DNA from: Brachybacterium muris
GTDB taxonomy: Bacteria; Actinomycetota; Actinomycetes; Actinomycetales; Dermabacteraceae
DNA: 64,000 nt
Reading direction: 5' to 3'
Assembly (NCBI RefSeq): GCF_016907455.1
Contig: NZ_JAFBCB010000001.1
Coordinates: forward strand, 3,410,001 to 3,474,000
Each line of letters begins with the position of its first letter. Positions within the stretch are counted from its first letter, which is position 1. Below, piece after piece: positions 16,353 through 25,836 of this stretch. The notes below the pieces were generated by a model. The model was not told where the DNA came from. It did no database searches and saw only the letters and a program-made list of their open reading frames with translations. The position numbers and the translations under genes were made by a program.

Positions 16353-16697
16353 CTACCTGGAGGTGCGCCCCAGGTTGGCTGCGGCGCGTACGTAAGCATC
16401 CATGTCGTATCGCTCACCGGCGGCGATGGACTCGATCATCATCCCGTGGAGCCCACCGTGCCGCTCGCGATAGACCAGGCGGTATCGGGGCCTGGTGGCG
16501 TGTTCGGGATCCGGGTCGAGGTACACCTTCCGGCAATCGGAGAGGTCACCGATAGCGGGAGGATCGAACAGCGGAGCACCTCTCTGCTCCCCACGCGCGA
16601 GCGAGAACATCGTCTCGATCGCTGCTTTCTGGACGTCCTTGGGCAGCGCCGCGAGATCATCCTTGAACGCCGGGACCCAGCGGAAGGGGAGACTCAC
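16353..16697 (-). CDS. RelE/ParE-like toxin
   Basis: This is a small basic protein of 114 residues in the place of the toxin of a type II toxin-antitoxin pair. The pattern WVPAFKDDLAALPKDVQKAAIE near the N-terminus and RYRLVYRERHGGLHGMMIESI later fit the RelE/ParE fold, although similarity is not strong enough to say whether it is an mRNA interferase or a gyrase poison. Its ATG overlaps the antitoxin stop by four bases, the normal arrangement of antitoxin first and toxin second. Confidence 0.7.
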   Translation of the reverse strand: MSLPFRWVPAFKDDLAALPKDVQKAAIETMFSLARGEQRGAPLFDPPAIGDLSDCRKVYLDPDPEHATRPRYRLVYRERHGGLHGMMIESIAAGERYDMDAYVRAAANLGRTSR

Positions 16698-16975
16698 TCG
16701 AAGTCAGCGGGGTCGAAGCCGAGCTCGGTCAGGAGTGAGTCGCTGTCGGAGGACGGCTGGCTCATACGGGATGCGAGGGTCTCGGCAAGTTCGAGGTCCT
16801 CGAGGATCGACTCGAGGCGCTCGTAGAGCTCGAAGGGGATGACGGCCGCCTGGGGCTTGCGATGCGCACCGAAGATGACGGGCTCAGCCATGGCGCCCTC
16901 GACCTGGAACCGGGCGAGGGTAGCACCGAGCTCCTCGCGGGCTTCGCGGCTGGTTCGTACCTGGGTGATCGCCAT
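16694..16975 (-). CDS. Phd/YefM-like antitoxin
   Basis: This 93-residue protein is encoded upstream of and overlapping the RelE/ParE-like toxin. The N-terminal DNA-binding part (ITQVRTSREAREELGATLARF) and the segment EPVIFGAHRKPQAAVIPFELYERL match the Phd/YefM fold, and the acidic C-terminus would bind the toxin. The start codon lies seven bases after TATCCT, so the message is probably leaderless. A perfect palindrome overlaps the promoter and is the likely autoregulatory site. Confidence 0.78.
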   Translation of the reverse strand: MAITQVRTSREAREELGATLARFQVEGAMAEPVIFGAHRKPQAAVIPFELYERLESILEDLELAETLASRMSQPSSDSDSLLTELGFDPADFE

Positions 16976-16981
16976 GGCGAA

Positions 16982-17013
16982 AGGATACCACCAACGTGTA
17001 CACATTTGTGTAC
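16982..17013 (-). promoter_or_regulatory. Promoter and palindromic operator of the toxin-antitoxin pair
   Basis: On the minus strand TATCCT (16987 to 16982) ends seven bases before the antitoxin ATG. At 16998-17013 the palindrome GTACACA-TT-TGTGTAC is perfect and covers the -35 side of this promoter. A Phd/YefM antitoxin dimer binding here would shut off its own operon, the usual conditional autoregulation (family knowledge; binding is inference). Confidence 0.65.
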
Positions 17014-17078
17014 CTCACTTGCTGCTGCGAGGATGGCCCCACCCGCCATCAACCGCTTAAGTCCGGGAGGGCCTCCTC

Positions 17079-18662
17079 ATGAACCGCCGCACCGAGCCCC
17101 ACAGGTCTGAGCCTCGCAGGCCCCGTATCGGCATCGCCGGTATCGCCATCGAGTCCTCCACCTTCACCCCATACCGCTCCTCCGCGGCGGACTTCGAGGT
17201 GCGCCGCGGCACCGAAGCGATCCTCGATCGCTACCCGTTCTTCACCGCCACCACCGGCTCCGGGCAGGTGCTGCGAGAGGCGGCCGACTACGTGGGTGTC
17301 CTCCACGCCCGCGCCCTCCCCGGCGGCCAGCTGGTTCGCGAGGTCTACGAGGGGTGGAAGCGAGAGATCTGTGAGGGCCTGGCCGCCGCCCACGCCGAGG
17401 CGCCGCTGGACGGGTTCTATTTCGACATCCACGGCGCGATGAGCGTGGTGGGCCTGGAGGACGCCGAAGGGGACCTGATCACCGCGATCCGCGAGGCGAT
17501 CGGCCCGGACGTGGTGGTGGGTACCGCCATGGACCTGCACGGCAACGTCTCCGAGACCCTGTTCGATGCCTGCGACCTCCTCACCTGCTACCGTCACGCC
17601 CCCCACATCGACGCCTGGGAGACCCGCGAGCGGGGCCTGCGCGACCTGGTGGACGCCACCGCCGCCGTGATGGCCGGCGGCCCGCTCCCCCACAAGGCGC
17701 TGGTGCACGTGCCGGTGCTGCTGCCCGGGGAGAAGACCTCCACGCGCATTGAACCGGCCAAGTCCATCTATGGCCGCATCCCCGATCTCACCGACCGCGA
17801 GGGCGTCACCGACGTGTCCTATTGGGTGGGCTTCGCCTGGGCCGACCAGCCCCGCTGCAAGGCCGCCATCGTCGCCTTCGGATCCGACGCCGAGGCCGTC
17901 GACACCGCAGCTCTGGAGCTGGCCACCTCGGTGTGGGAGGCCCGCCACGATTTCGAGTTCGTGGCCCCCACCGGCAGTTTCGCCGACTGCCTGGACCAGG
18001 CGATCGTCAGCGAGAAGCGGCCGTTCTGGATCTCCGACTCCGGGGACAACCCCGGCGCCGGTGGGGCCGACGACACCACCTACTGCCTGGCACAGCTGTT
18101 GGGCCGCGAGGAGATCCGCACCAATGAGGTGAGCGCACTGATGGTGTCCTTGGTGGATCCGGACTCGAGCAGTGCCGCGTGGGAACTGGGCGTGGGCGGG
18201 CGCGGGGACTTCGTCGTGGGCGGGCGGATCGATGCCCGCGAGCCCGGCCCGGTGCCGCTGCGTGCCCAGGTGGTGGCGCTGGACGACTCCGCCTCGACCG
18301 GACGGGCAGCCGCCCTGCAGGTGCTGGTTCCGGGCGCGGGTGACGACGGCATCGAGCAACTGTCGGGCCTGACGGTGGTTGTCACCGCGCGTCGCTCCCA
18401 GTTCGCCACCGCCGACATGTTCGCGCGCCTGGGGCTATCGATGACGGGGTTCGACGTGGTCACCGTGAAGATGGGCTACCTGGAGCCGGACCAGTACGAG
18501 GCCGCCGCCGACTGGCTGTTGGCCCTCACCCCCGGCGGCGTGGACCAGGACCTGGTGCGCCTGGGCCACTCCCGCATCGACCGGCCGATGATCCCCTTCG
18601 ATGCCGAGATCCCGGCCCCATCGGCCGCAGGGATCCGACGGGGTACGCAGGTCACGGGGTGA
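17079..18662 (+). CDS. M81-family metallopeptidase (MlrC-like)
   Basis: This 527-residue protein has the MlrC N-terminal domain (residues 15-310) and the MlrC C-terminal domain. Recognisable stretches are AGIAIESSTFTP, YFDIHGAMSV, GTAMDLHGNVS, YRHAPHIDAWETR and ISDSGDNPGAGGADDTTYCL, which include the predicted zinc ligands. Family members are named after microcystin degradation, but most are linked to other catabolic clusters, so the real substrate is unknown. An AGGG/CCTCCTC-type leader precedes the ATG. It stands alone between the toxin-antitoxin pair and a TetR gene. Confidence 0.87.
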   Translation: MNRRTEPHRSEPRRPRIGIAGIAIESSTFTPYRSSAADFEVRRGTEAILDRYPFFTATTGSGQVLREAADYVGVLHARALPGGQLVREVYEGWKREICEGLAAAHAEAPLDGFYFDIHGAMSVVGLEDAEGDLITAIREAIGPDVVVGTAMDLHGNVSETLFDACDLLTCYRHAPHIDAWETRERGLRDLVDATAAVMAGGPLPHKALVHVPVLLPGEKTSTRIEPAKSIYGRIPDLTDREGVTDVSYWVGFAWADQPRCKAAIVAFGSDAEAVDTAALELATSVWEARHDFEFVAPTGSFADCLDQAIVSEKRPFWISDSGDNPGAGGADDTTYCLAQLLGREEIRTNEVSALMVSLVDPDSSSAAWELGVGGRGDFVVGGRIDAREPGPVPLRAQVVALDDSASTGRAAALQVLVPGAGDDGIEQLSGLTVVVTARRSQFATADMFARLGLSMTGFDVVTVKMGYLEPDQYEAAADWLLALTPGGVDQDLVRLGHSRIDRPMIPFDAEIPAPSAAGIRRGTQVTG

Positions 18663-18831
18663 TCACGATGCCACCGTCCATCCACTCCGGTCGGCGGTGA
18701 CCACTGGTCTCGGTGCATGCAGCCGATCATCGACGAGACCCCGGCCTCTCCACAATCCCCGCTGCCGCAGGTGAAATCCTGCGCGCCGCGTTCCAGGGTG
18801 AGGCCCCCGCCTGCCCGGCCGCGCCTGGCGG

Positions 18832-19563
18832 TCAACGGATGCCGGCGATGATGTCGTCCACCACGCGCTCGGCCACCTGGCCCGCCACCTGGGGCTCCGC
18901 GCCGCGCAGGGGCCCGTGCACCATCAGCTCCGCGCAGCCGTGCACGGCCGACCAGCAGGAGAACTCCGCACCCGGGCGGCGGTAAGCCGGCAGAACACCA
19001 CTTGCCACGCAGCCCTCCAGCGCCGCCAGCAGCTCCCCGACCGGTGGCATCTCCTCGAGCGATGCCCGATTCCCCAGGCGCGCCTGCCCGGCGAAGGCGG
19101 TCTCGAACAAGCCCGGTTCCTCGACGGCGAACTCGATGTAGCTCAACCCCACTTCGCGCAGGCGGTGCAGTGCTGCCTCTGCCCGCGCCACGAGTGCGAC
19201 GGGATCGGTCGCGCCGGCGGCGGGAGTGGGAGTGTCCGCGACGGGAGCGGGGGTGGCGGTCGCAGGGCCGGACCGGTCATCGATCCGGTCCCGCATCCGC
19301 TCAGCCATGCGCTCCTGGATCTCCCGGCCAAGAGCCTCCAGCAGCTCCGCGCGATCCCGGAAGTGGCGATAGGCCGCAGCGGGAGTCACGCCCGCACGAC
19401 GCGTCGCCTCGCGCAGGGACAGCGACGAGGGCCCATCCACGCGGGTCATCTCCAGTGCCTCCGCGATGAGGGCTGCCCTCAGGTCACCGTGGTGGTACCC
19501 GCGGGAATCCCGGGCCTTGCTCTCCTTCACCACAGGAGTCGTTCCGAGAGTTCCCCTCACCAT
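18832..19563 (-). CDS. TetR-family transcriptional regulator
   Basis: This is a regulator of 243 residues. The N-terminal helix-turn-helix (residues about 20-70) reads HHGDLRAALIAEALEMTRVD and then SLREATRRAGVTPAAAYRHF. The C-terminal domain ends with WSAVHGCAELMVHGPL, the pattern of the WHG/TetR_C_33 group. I start at ATG 19563 because GGGAGG lies just upstream; a GTG at 19578 in the same frame would include that ribosome site. It is divergent from the large secreted NAGPA-phosphatase gene and may control it, itself, or both. Confidence 0.88.
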   Translation of the reverse strand: MVRGTLGTTPVVKESKARDSRGYHHGDLRAALIAEALEMTRVDGPSSLSLREATRRAGVTPAAAYRHFRDRAELLEALGREIQERMAERMRDRIDDRSGPATATPAPVADTPTPAAGATDPVALVARAEAALHRLREVGLSYIEFAVEEPGLFETAFAGQARLGNRASLEEMPPVGELLAALEGCVASGVLPAYRRPGAEFSCWSAVHGCAELMVHGPLRGAEPQVAGQVAERVVDDIIAGIR

Positions 19564-19574
19564 CCCCGCCTCCC

Positions 19575-19620
19575 TCACATAAGTCCACGCTGTTCACACA
19601 ATGTATATGCCATTCACATA
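19575..19620. promoter_or_regulatory. Three direct repeats of TCACAYA upstream of the TetR gene
   Basis: CTCACATAA, TTCACACAA and TTCACATAG contain TCACA at 19575, 19594 and 19614, spaced 19 and 20 bases apart. The segment between the second and third also has a weak dyad, AATG-TATATGC-CATT. This is in the 235-base gap between the divergent TetR and NAGPA genes, the most AT-rich stretch nearby. It is a candidate operator and promoter region; I cannot assign a clear -10 and -35 pair. Confidence 0.35.
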
Positions 19621-19813
19621 GACCGCTTCCCATCCTCCCCGATGGTCGTCATGACCTCACAGCACACCGCTCACCCACCCGCCACCTATTGCGCATTTCT
19701 GAGCGCATGGTCGATTCCCGGATACCCAGGATTCACCTGAGCCCCGCCTCCAGGACTACCGGCTTCCGTAGCGTGAGCTGTGCCCATCTCACGACCCCTA
19801 GGTCAGGACCCCC

Positions 19814-22800
19814 ATGCGCTCCCCTGCATCCGTATCGCCGCCCGCCCAGAACCCCATGAAGGGCGTTAGGCACGAGCAGGATCCGGTCTGCTCGGCTGTC
19901 GACATTCACAACCCCGTAGGCGCCTCCGAATCCCGTGCTCGATTGACACCGACGGGTCGGTTCGCCGTCCTGCTGGCAGGTCTCGCACTGCTGGCACCGG
20001 GGCTTTTCGCACTCGAGTCCTTCCAGGCGGCACCAGCGTCGGCCGAGGTCACCGACGAGCAGCTCTCCCAGGGAGGGGTGCTACGGGACTCCACCACCCT
20101 TCGCATCGCCCCGGGGCTGGATCTGACCACCTTCTCCCGTCTGGAGGAGCCCGGCTGGAACGAAGGCAGCGTGCTGACCGCAGACCTGCGGGAGTCCACG
20201 TTGTCGCTGGATGTGCGCGACTCGGGAACCGTCACCGGCCGGGCCCCGCTCCAGGACGTGATGCGGGAGGGCCCGCGCGGCGACCGCGCTGTCGCTGCCG
20301 TGAACGGCACCTTCTTCGACATCAACCACTCGGACGCCCCGATCTACACCTCCGTCTCCTCCGAGGGTCTGCGCACCGGCACCTCCCAGCCGCGCGCCTC
20401 CTTCACGGTGGCCGACGGGCAGGCCGCCATACAGGAGCTCGCCGCCTCCGGCTCCGTCACCCTGGAGGACGGCACCGCCCTGGAACTCAGCGGAATGAAC
20501 ACCCCGAACCTGGCACCCGGCACGATCGGCGTGTACACCGCAGCCTGGGGCGACTACAGCCTGGACCGCCCCGCCGGCGGCCCCGATCGGATGGCCGCAA
20601 GGATCGCCCGCGCCACGGTGGTCGACGGTGTGGTCACCGATGTCAGCGGCCTGATCCCGCGTGCAGGTGACCCGCAGATCCCCGACGGCGCCCAGGTGCT
20701 GCTGGGACGCGAGGCCGGGGCGGAGAAGGTCGCCGCCCTCCAGGTAGGCGACCAGGTCGAGATCGAGGTGGGCCCCTCGGCCGATGTCGACCTCGGTATC
20801 GCTGGATCCCACCAGATCCTGCGCGACGGCGAGATCACCGATATGAGCACGTATCGGCTGGCAACCGATGTGCATCCGCGCACTGCCGTGGGCATCAGCC
20901 GGGACGGCAGCGAACTGTTCGTGTTGGTCCTGGACGGCCGCTCCTCCGACTCCCGCGGCATGACGCTGCCGGAGCTCGCCGCGCTGCTGCGGGACATGGG
21001 TGCCCACAATGCGCTGAACCTCGACGGCGGCGGTTCGTCGGCGATGGCTGCCCGCGCTGCCGGGGACGAGAGCGAGCAGATCTGGAACAGCCCCTCGGAT
21101 GGCGTGGTTCGCGAAGTTCCCAACGCGCTGGTGTTCTACTCCGATGCCCCGGCCGAGCAGCTCTCCGACGTGCAGGTTCGTACCACCGTGGACGGCGAGG
21201 ACGCCGTGCTGCCGGGCATGCACCGCACCGTGGAGGCCACCGGCCTGGGTGCAAACTTCGATCCGGTACTGGTGGACGGAACCTTCGATGTCGACGGCCC
21301 CGTCGAGATCGTCTCCTCAGATAGCACCAGTGCCCGCGTGCTGGGTTCCGAGCGCGGTCAGGGCACTGTCACGTATGCCGCCGGCGCCCACCAGGACTCG
21401 GTGACCCTGCGGGTGCTGGGCGAGCCGGTCGCCCTGCAGGCCTCCGCCCGCTCCCTCTCCCTTCCGGACGCGGAGACCCCGCAGTTGCTCACCCTGACCG
21501 GTGTCGATGCTGATGGGCAGAGGGCCCGTGTGGAGACCGGCGATGTGGAGGTCGATGTCACCCATGGGTTCCTCGTGACCGACGATGGCCTGGGCACCTG
21601 GGCCGTTGCCGCCACCGGCGCGGCGGACACCGGTTCGGTGACGTTCCGCCACGGGGAGCTCTCCACCACAGTGGCGCTCACCCACGGCACCGGGCAGGTC
21701 GAGGTGTTCGACTTCTCCGACCCGTCGGCCTTCCGTGGCGACTCGGCGCGAGCCACCGGGTCCTTCTCCGCCGCCGACGGACCGTCGACAACCGACGGCA
21801 CCACCCACGCGGCCATTGGCCTGACCTACGACTTCACCACCTCCTCCGCCACCCGCGGCTACTACCTCGTGGCGAACGAACCGGTCCAGGTGGAGGGCTC
21901 CACCCTCGCCTTCACCTTGGACGTGCGCGGGGATGGCACCGGGTCATGGCCACGGCTGCAGGTGCGGGACGCCCAGGGCTCCGTCACCAACCTCGGTGGT
22001 GATCACCTCGAGTTCCAGGGGTGGCAGCAGATACGCTTCACGGTCCCCGAGGGTTTGCCCCAACCGCTGACCGTGGAGCGGGTGCGGATCATGGAGACCC
22101 GCCCGGAGGCCCAGTACACCGGGGACATCGCGGTAGCCAACCTGAGAGCAATCACCACCCCGGAGGCGGAGACACTCCCAGAGCAGCGCATCCATGATCA
22201 GGCCCTCCTTGCCTCAGGATCCGTCGCGGAACGCCCGCAGCGCATCGCCGTGATGAGCGATGCCCAGTTCGTGGCGGCCGATCCGGACAGCGATGCCGTC
22301 GCCGGCGCCCGCCGAACCTTGCGAGAGATCAAGGCCGAGCAACCAGACCTCCTGGTCATCAACGGCGACTTCGTCGACGAGGCCTCCGAGGCGGACTTCG
22401 TGCTGGCCAAGCAGATCCTGGACGAGGAGTGGGGCGCCGAGATCCCCTACCTCTACGTACCGGGCAACCACGAGATCATGGGCGGGAAGATCGGCAACTT
22501 CGAGACCGCCTTCGGCCCGGCGTCCACCAGTCGCGACCTGGGCCGCACCAAGGTGATCACCCTGAACACCGCCTCGGGCAGCCTGCGCGGTGGCGGACTC
22601 GACCAGATCGCCGAGTTGGAGCGCCTCCTGGAAGAGGTGGAGGACTCCGACACCCTCACCGGTGTCACCGTGTTCTTCCACCATCCGCCCACAGACCCGT
22701 TGCCCTCTAAACTCTCCCAGCTCTCCGACCAGCGCGAGGCGCGGGCCGTGGAGAAGCTGCTGGCGGACTTCCGCCGCGACTCCGGGAAGTCCGCCGCCGT

Positions 22801-23494
22801 GATCAACGGGCACGTGGGTGCGTTCCACGGCTCCGCGGTGGAGGGCGTGACCTACCTGATCAACGGCAACTCGGGGAAGAACCCCTCCGGCACCGTCGAG
22901 ACCGGCGGCTTCACCGGCTGGACCATGGTCGGGATCAACCCCGGCGCCGGCCTGGTGGGCCAGAACCCGAGCACGCAGGACCGGGTGGACTGGCTGGCAG
23001 CCGAGACCAAGCCCTGGGTGGACGAGCTCTCGCTCACCGCCACCGAGGAACTGCGCGTCGGGGCCGTCGGCTCGGCGAGCGCGACCTTCACCCAGGACGG
23101 GCGCACCGTGCCGGTGGCCTGGCCGGTGACCGCCCAGTGGGGCGGAGAGGGCGTGATCGTGGAGTCCGGCACCGACGACGCCGAGGTGGAGAAGCGCCGC
23201 GGGGACGGCCGGGCGGTGCTGCGGATGAACCCGCTGACCGGTGAGCTCACCGGGTTGCGACGCGGGCAGGCGACCCTCACCGTGACCGTGAACGGCCGCA
23301 CCGCCGAACAGGTGGTGACCGTCACCGGGCCAGGGAAGGGCCGAGGGCACGGCAAGGGACACGACAACGGGAAACGTCCTGGTCACGACAAGGGCCCTGA
23401 CAACGGGAACGGGAAGGAACCGGGCAAAGGCAAGGGCAATGGACCTGGCAGTGGAAAAGGCAACGGGAAAGGCCGTGGCCACGGGAACGGCTGA
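19814..23494 (+). CDS. Secreted fusion of phosphodiester glycosidase (NAGPA) and metallophosphatase
   Basis: This is a 1226-residue exported protein. A hydrophobic signal segment (FAVLLAGLALLAPGLFALE, ending APASA) starts near residue 50, so the true start may be later than ATG 19814, for example the in-frame ATG at 19856. Residues about 100-445 form an NAGPA/DUF2233 domain with AAVNGTFFDI and LNLDGGGSSAM. Ig-like segments follow. Residues about 810-1050 are a calcineurin-like phosphoesterase with its metal ligands in MSDAQF, INGDFVDE, GNHE, FFHHPP and NGHVGAFHG. The last 55 residues are a Gly/Lys/Asn/His-rich basic tail, perhaps wall-binding. It probably trims phosphodiester-linked sugars from wall polymers and dephosphorylates the product (inference). 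Confidence 0.85.
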   Translation: MRSPASVSPPAQNPMKGVRHEQDPVCSAVDIHNPVGASESRARLTPTGRFAVLLAGLALLAPGLFALESFQAAPASAEVTDEQLSQGGVLRDSTTLRIAPGLDLTTFSRLEEPGWNEGSVLTADLRESTLSLDVRDSGTVTGRAPLQDVMREGPRGDRAVAAVNGTFFDINHSDAPIYTSVSSEGLRTGTSQPRASFTVADGQAAIQELAASGSVTLEDGTALELSGMNTPNLAPGTIGVYTAAWGDYSLDRPAGGPDRMAARIARATVVDGVVTDVSGLIPRAGDPQIPDGAQVLLGREAGAEKVAALQVGDQVEIEVGPSADVDLGIAGSHQILRDGEITDMSTYRLATDVHPRTAVGISRDGSELFVLVLDGRSSDSRGMTLPELAALLRDMGAHNALNLDGGGSSAMAARAAGDESEQIWNSPSDGVVREVPNALVFYSDAPAEQLSDVQVRTTVDGEDAVLPGMHRTVEATGLGANFDPVLVDGTFDVDGPVEIVSSDSTSARVLGSERGQGTVTYAAGAHQDSVTLRVLGEPVALQASARSLSLPDAETPQLLTLTGVDADGQRARVETGDVEVDVTHGFLVTDDGLGTWAVAATGAADTGSVTFRHGELSTTVALTHGTGQVEVFDFSDPSAFRGDSARATGSFSAADGPSTTDGTTHAAIGLTYDFTTSSATRGYYLVANEPVQVEGSTLAFTLDVRGDGTGSWPRLQVRDAQGSVTNLGGDHLEFQGWQQIRFTVPEGLPQPLTVERVRIMETRPEAQYTGDIAVANLRAITTPEAETLPEQRIHDQALLASGSVAERPQRIAVMSDAQFVAADPDSDAVAGARRTLREIKAEQPDLLVINGDFVDEASEADFVLAKQILDEEWGAEIPYLYVPGNHEIMGGKIGNFETAFGPASTSRDLGRTKVITLNTASGSLRGGGLDQIAELERLLEEVEDSDTLTGVTVFFHHPPTDPLPSKLSQLSDQREARAVEKLLADFRRDSGKSAAVINGHVGAFHGSAVEGVTYLINGNSGKNPSGTVETGGFTGWTMVGINPGAGLVGQNPSTQDRVDWLAAETKPWVDELSLTATEELRVGAVGSASATFTQDGRTVPVAWPVTAQWGGEGVIVESGTDDAEVEKRRGDGRAVLRMNPLTGELTGLRRGQATLTVTVNGRTAEQVVTVTGPGKGRGHGKGHDNGKRPGHDKGPDNGNGKEPGKGKGNGPGSGKGNGKGRGHGNG

Positions 23495-23510
23495 CGCCGG
23501 CGGCCGCGGG

Positions 23511-23541
23511 CCGGGGTCCGGCAGCACTGCACGCACCCCGG
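23511..23541 (+). terminator. Hairpin after the NAGPA-phosphatase gene
   Basis: CCGGGGT (23511-23517) pairs with ACCCCGG (23535-23541) around a 17-base loop, beginning 17 bases after the stop codon. There is no U-tract, which is common for terminators in high-GC Actinobacteria. Confidence 0.4.
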
Positions 23542-23617
23542 CAGGCCGCTGATCACGCATTCCTCACTGTTCTCCAGCCGTTAGCGATAGCCTGCGGACG
23601 ACCACGAGACGAGGCGG

Positions 23618-24523
23618 GTGCGCGTGAGCAAAGGGAACGACCCGTCGGCCCAGCGGCCGACCACCGAGGGTGCCGCCGCGCCCTCACGCCCCGCCCTGCC
23701 CGGGGACATGGACCTGCCGTGGAAGGCCACGGCCGAGCGCCGCGACCTGTGGGGCCCGGCCCCGAAGCCCCTGGAGGGCAAGGTCCACTCCCCCGCAGCC
23801 GGAAGCTCGACCGAGCTGGTGCGCTCCGCCCCCCGTCGCAGCCCCCTGGTGTCCTTCGGGGTGCCGGTGCTGACGGGCTCTGCCGCGGCCTTCGCCGTCG
23901 TCGCCCTCGGCGTGGCCGGGGTGATCGCCGGGCCCATCGCCGCGATCGCCGCCGGCGTGGGGGTTCTGGCCGCGGGCGGCACCGGCGGCCTGCTGTACTC
24001 CCTGCGCCCGGAACCGGCCCGCCTGCTCACCACCGGTGCCGACGTGCCCGATTCCACCCGCGAGGTGCTCGAGCAGATCCTCCACGCCACCGCTGAGACT
24101 CGCGGACGCACCCGTGACCTGCGCGCCCGCGCCTCGGACCCGACAGCCCTGCAGGTGCTGAAGGACGTGGACGCGCTGCTGGTGCGGATCGACGCCCTGG
24201 CCGGCTCCGAGGCGATACAGACCCTGCGCCCCTCCTCCGGTGAGGTGACGATGCTGGAGGGCATGGCCTGCCGGTACATCCCGGAGCTGGTGGACGCCGC
24301 TGAGGACATCATCGGCTTCCTGGTCACCTTCCGCGGCTCCGCCCGCGAGGAGGCCCTGGCGAACCTGCGGGCCGTGGACCAGCAGCTCGGTGTGCTGGCC
24401 GACGGCGTGGAGCGCATCGAGCAGGACATGGTGGCCGGGGTGTCCCGCTCCCTCGAGGTGCACTCCGAGTTCCTGCGCACCCGTTTCGCCGATCAGCACC
24501 TGAACCCCATCATCGACGTCTGA
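23618..24523 (+). CDS. XpaC-like membrane protein paired with TelA
   Basis: This is a 301-residue protein of the XpaC-like group, 21 bases upstream of a telA homologue, the same pairing as xpaC-yaaN in Firmicutes. After a polar N-terminus with PLEGKV come two membrane helices (VSFGVPVLTGSAAAFAVVAL and GVIAGPIAAIAAGVGVLAAG), then a helical cytoplasmic part (DVDALLVRIDALAG, LEGMACRYIPELVDAAEDII). The start is GTG 23618; GTG 23624 is an alternative. It may anchor TelA at the membrane. The biochemical role of the family is not settled. It is paralogous to 8090-8977. Confidence 0.7.
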   Translation: MRVSKGNDPSAQRPTTEGAAAPSRPALPGDMDLPWKATAERRDLWGPAPKPLEGKVHSPAAGSSTELVRSAPRRSPLVSFGVPVLTGSAAAFAVVALGVAGVIAGPIAAIAAGVGVLAAGGTGGLLYSLRPEPARLLTTGADVPDSTREVLEQILHATAETRGRTRDLRARASDPTALQVLKDVDALLVRIDALAGSEAIQTLRPSSGEVTMLEGMACRYIPELVDAAEDIIGFLVTFRGSAREEALANLRAVDQQLGVLADGVERIEQDMVAGVSRSLEVHSEFLRTRFADQHLNPIIDV

Positions 24524-24544
24524 GAACCCCTTCAAGGAGAACCC

Positions 24545-25756
24545 ATGGACAAGCTGCAGCCCCCCACCCCCGCCGAGGAGATCGTGCCCGCCGAGCCCGT
24601 CGAGGAGCTCAGTGAGGAGAAGGCCGTCTCCCTACTCACCGACCTTCCCGCCGAGCAGCAGAAGGAGCTGGAGACCCGCGCCGACCAGTGGCTCGAGGAG
24701 ATCTCCACCCTGAACCCCCACTCCCAGGAGTTCACCGCCCAGGTCAACGCGCTGGGCGCGGTGGCGCGTCGTACCTTCGAGCGCACCAGCGGCACCTCCT
24801 CCCGCTTCATGGAGCAGTCTCTGCGTGATGCGAAGGAGTCCGGCGGCAGCCAGGAAGTGGTCTCCAAGTCCCTCGCGGACCTGCGCAGCACGATGGAGGA
24901 CCTGGCCCCCAAGGAGGACACCTTCGCCTCCAAGGCGCTGAGCTTCCTGCCCGGCCGCGGCGCCGCCAAGCGGTACTTCCGCAGCTTCGAGTCCAACCAG
25001 AAGCAGCTCGACGGTGTGCTGACGGCCCTGGGTCGTGGCCAGGAGATGCTGCAGCGCGACAACGCGGAGCTGGCCGTGGAGCGCCGCGGACTGTGGGAGG
25101 ACCTGGGTGCCCTGCAGAAGGCCTCCCACCTGCTGGGTCTGCTGGATGATCGGGCGGTGGAGAAGGCGCGGCAGGCCCGTGCGGAGGGCCGCACCGAGGC
25201 GGCCGACGCCCTGGAGCGCGACGTGCTGTTCGCCGTGCGTCAGCGCCGCCAGGACGTGGCCACCCAGATCGCCGTCACCGTGCAGGCTTACATGGCGATG
25301 GGGCTGATCGAGGACAACAACACCAAGCTCGCCCAGGGCGTGGAGCGGGCCCGCACCACCACGGTGACGGCACTGCGCACCGCGGTGATCACCGCGCAGG
25401 CGCTGGAGAACCAGAAGCTGGTGCTCGATCAGATCGACGCGGTCAACTCCACCACTGATTCGCTGGTGGCGCGCACCTCGCAGATGCTGGCCGACAACTC
25501 CGTGAAGATCCAGGAGCAGGCCGCCACCTCGGGTGTCTCCGCCGAGACCTTGCAGAAGGCCTTCGACAACCTGTTCACCACCATGGACGGGATCGACACC
25601 TTCCGCGCCCAGGCCAACCAGAACTTCCTGGAGACCGTCAACGCCCTGGAGCACCAGGTGGAGCGGGCCCAGCCCTACATGCGCCGCATGGAGCAGGCCC
25701 CCGCCCAGCAGGCCCAGATCGACTCGGCCTCGGACCTGCTGCGCATCGAGGACTGA
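24545..25756 (+). CDS. TelA-family toxic anion resistance protein
   Basis: This is a 403-residue, almost wholly alpha-helical cytoplasmic protein of the TelA/KlaA family, linked to tellurite resistance and envelope stress in other bacteria. Hallmarks are YFRSFESNQKQLDGVLTAL around residues 145-165, a long helical bundle, and the C-terminal DTFRAQANQNFLETVNAL. Length agrees with the family. The AAGGAG ribosome site precedes ATG 24545. It forms an operon with the XpaC-like gene and converges on jetD with 80 bases between the stop codons. Confidence 0.9.
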   Translation: MDKLQPPTPAEEIVPAEPVEELSEEKAVSLLTDLPAEQQKELETRADQWLEEISTLNPHSQEFTAQVNALGAVARRTFERTSGTSSRFMEQSLRDAKESGGSQEVVSKSLADLRSTMEDLAPKEDTFASKALSFLPGRGAAKRYFRSFESNQKQLDGVLTALGRGQEMLQRDNAELAVERRGLWEDLGALQKASHLLGLLDDRAVEKARQARAEGRTEAADALERDVLFAVRQRRQDVATQIAVTVQAYMAMGLIEDNNTKLAQGVERARTTTVTALRTAVITAQALENQKLVLDQIDAVNSTTDSLVARTSQMLADNSVKIQEQAATSGVSAETLQKAFDNLFTTMDGIDTFRAQANQNFLETVNALEHQVERAQPYMRRMEQAPAQQAQIDSASDLLRIED

Positions 25757-25770
25757 TCAGCTCCTCTCAG

Positions 25771-25784
25771 CGCCGCGAGCGGCG
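25771..25784. terminator. Short GC hairpin between telA and jetD
   Basis: CGCCGC-GA-GCGGCG forms a six-pair stem in the 80-base gap between two convergent genes. The two-base loop is too tight for a full stem, so four or five pairs may form. There is no U-tract. It is a weak bidirectional terminator candidate. Confidence 0.3.
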
Positions 25785-25836
25785 AGTTCGGTGAGCATCT
25801 CAGGAGTGAAAGGCCACCGATCTCGCTATTGATCGA

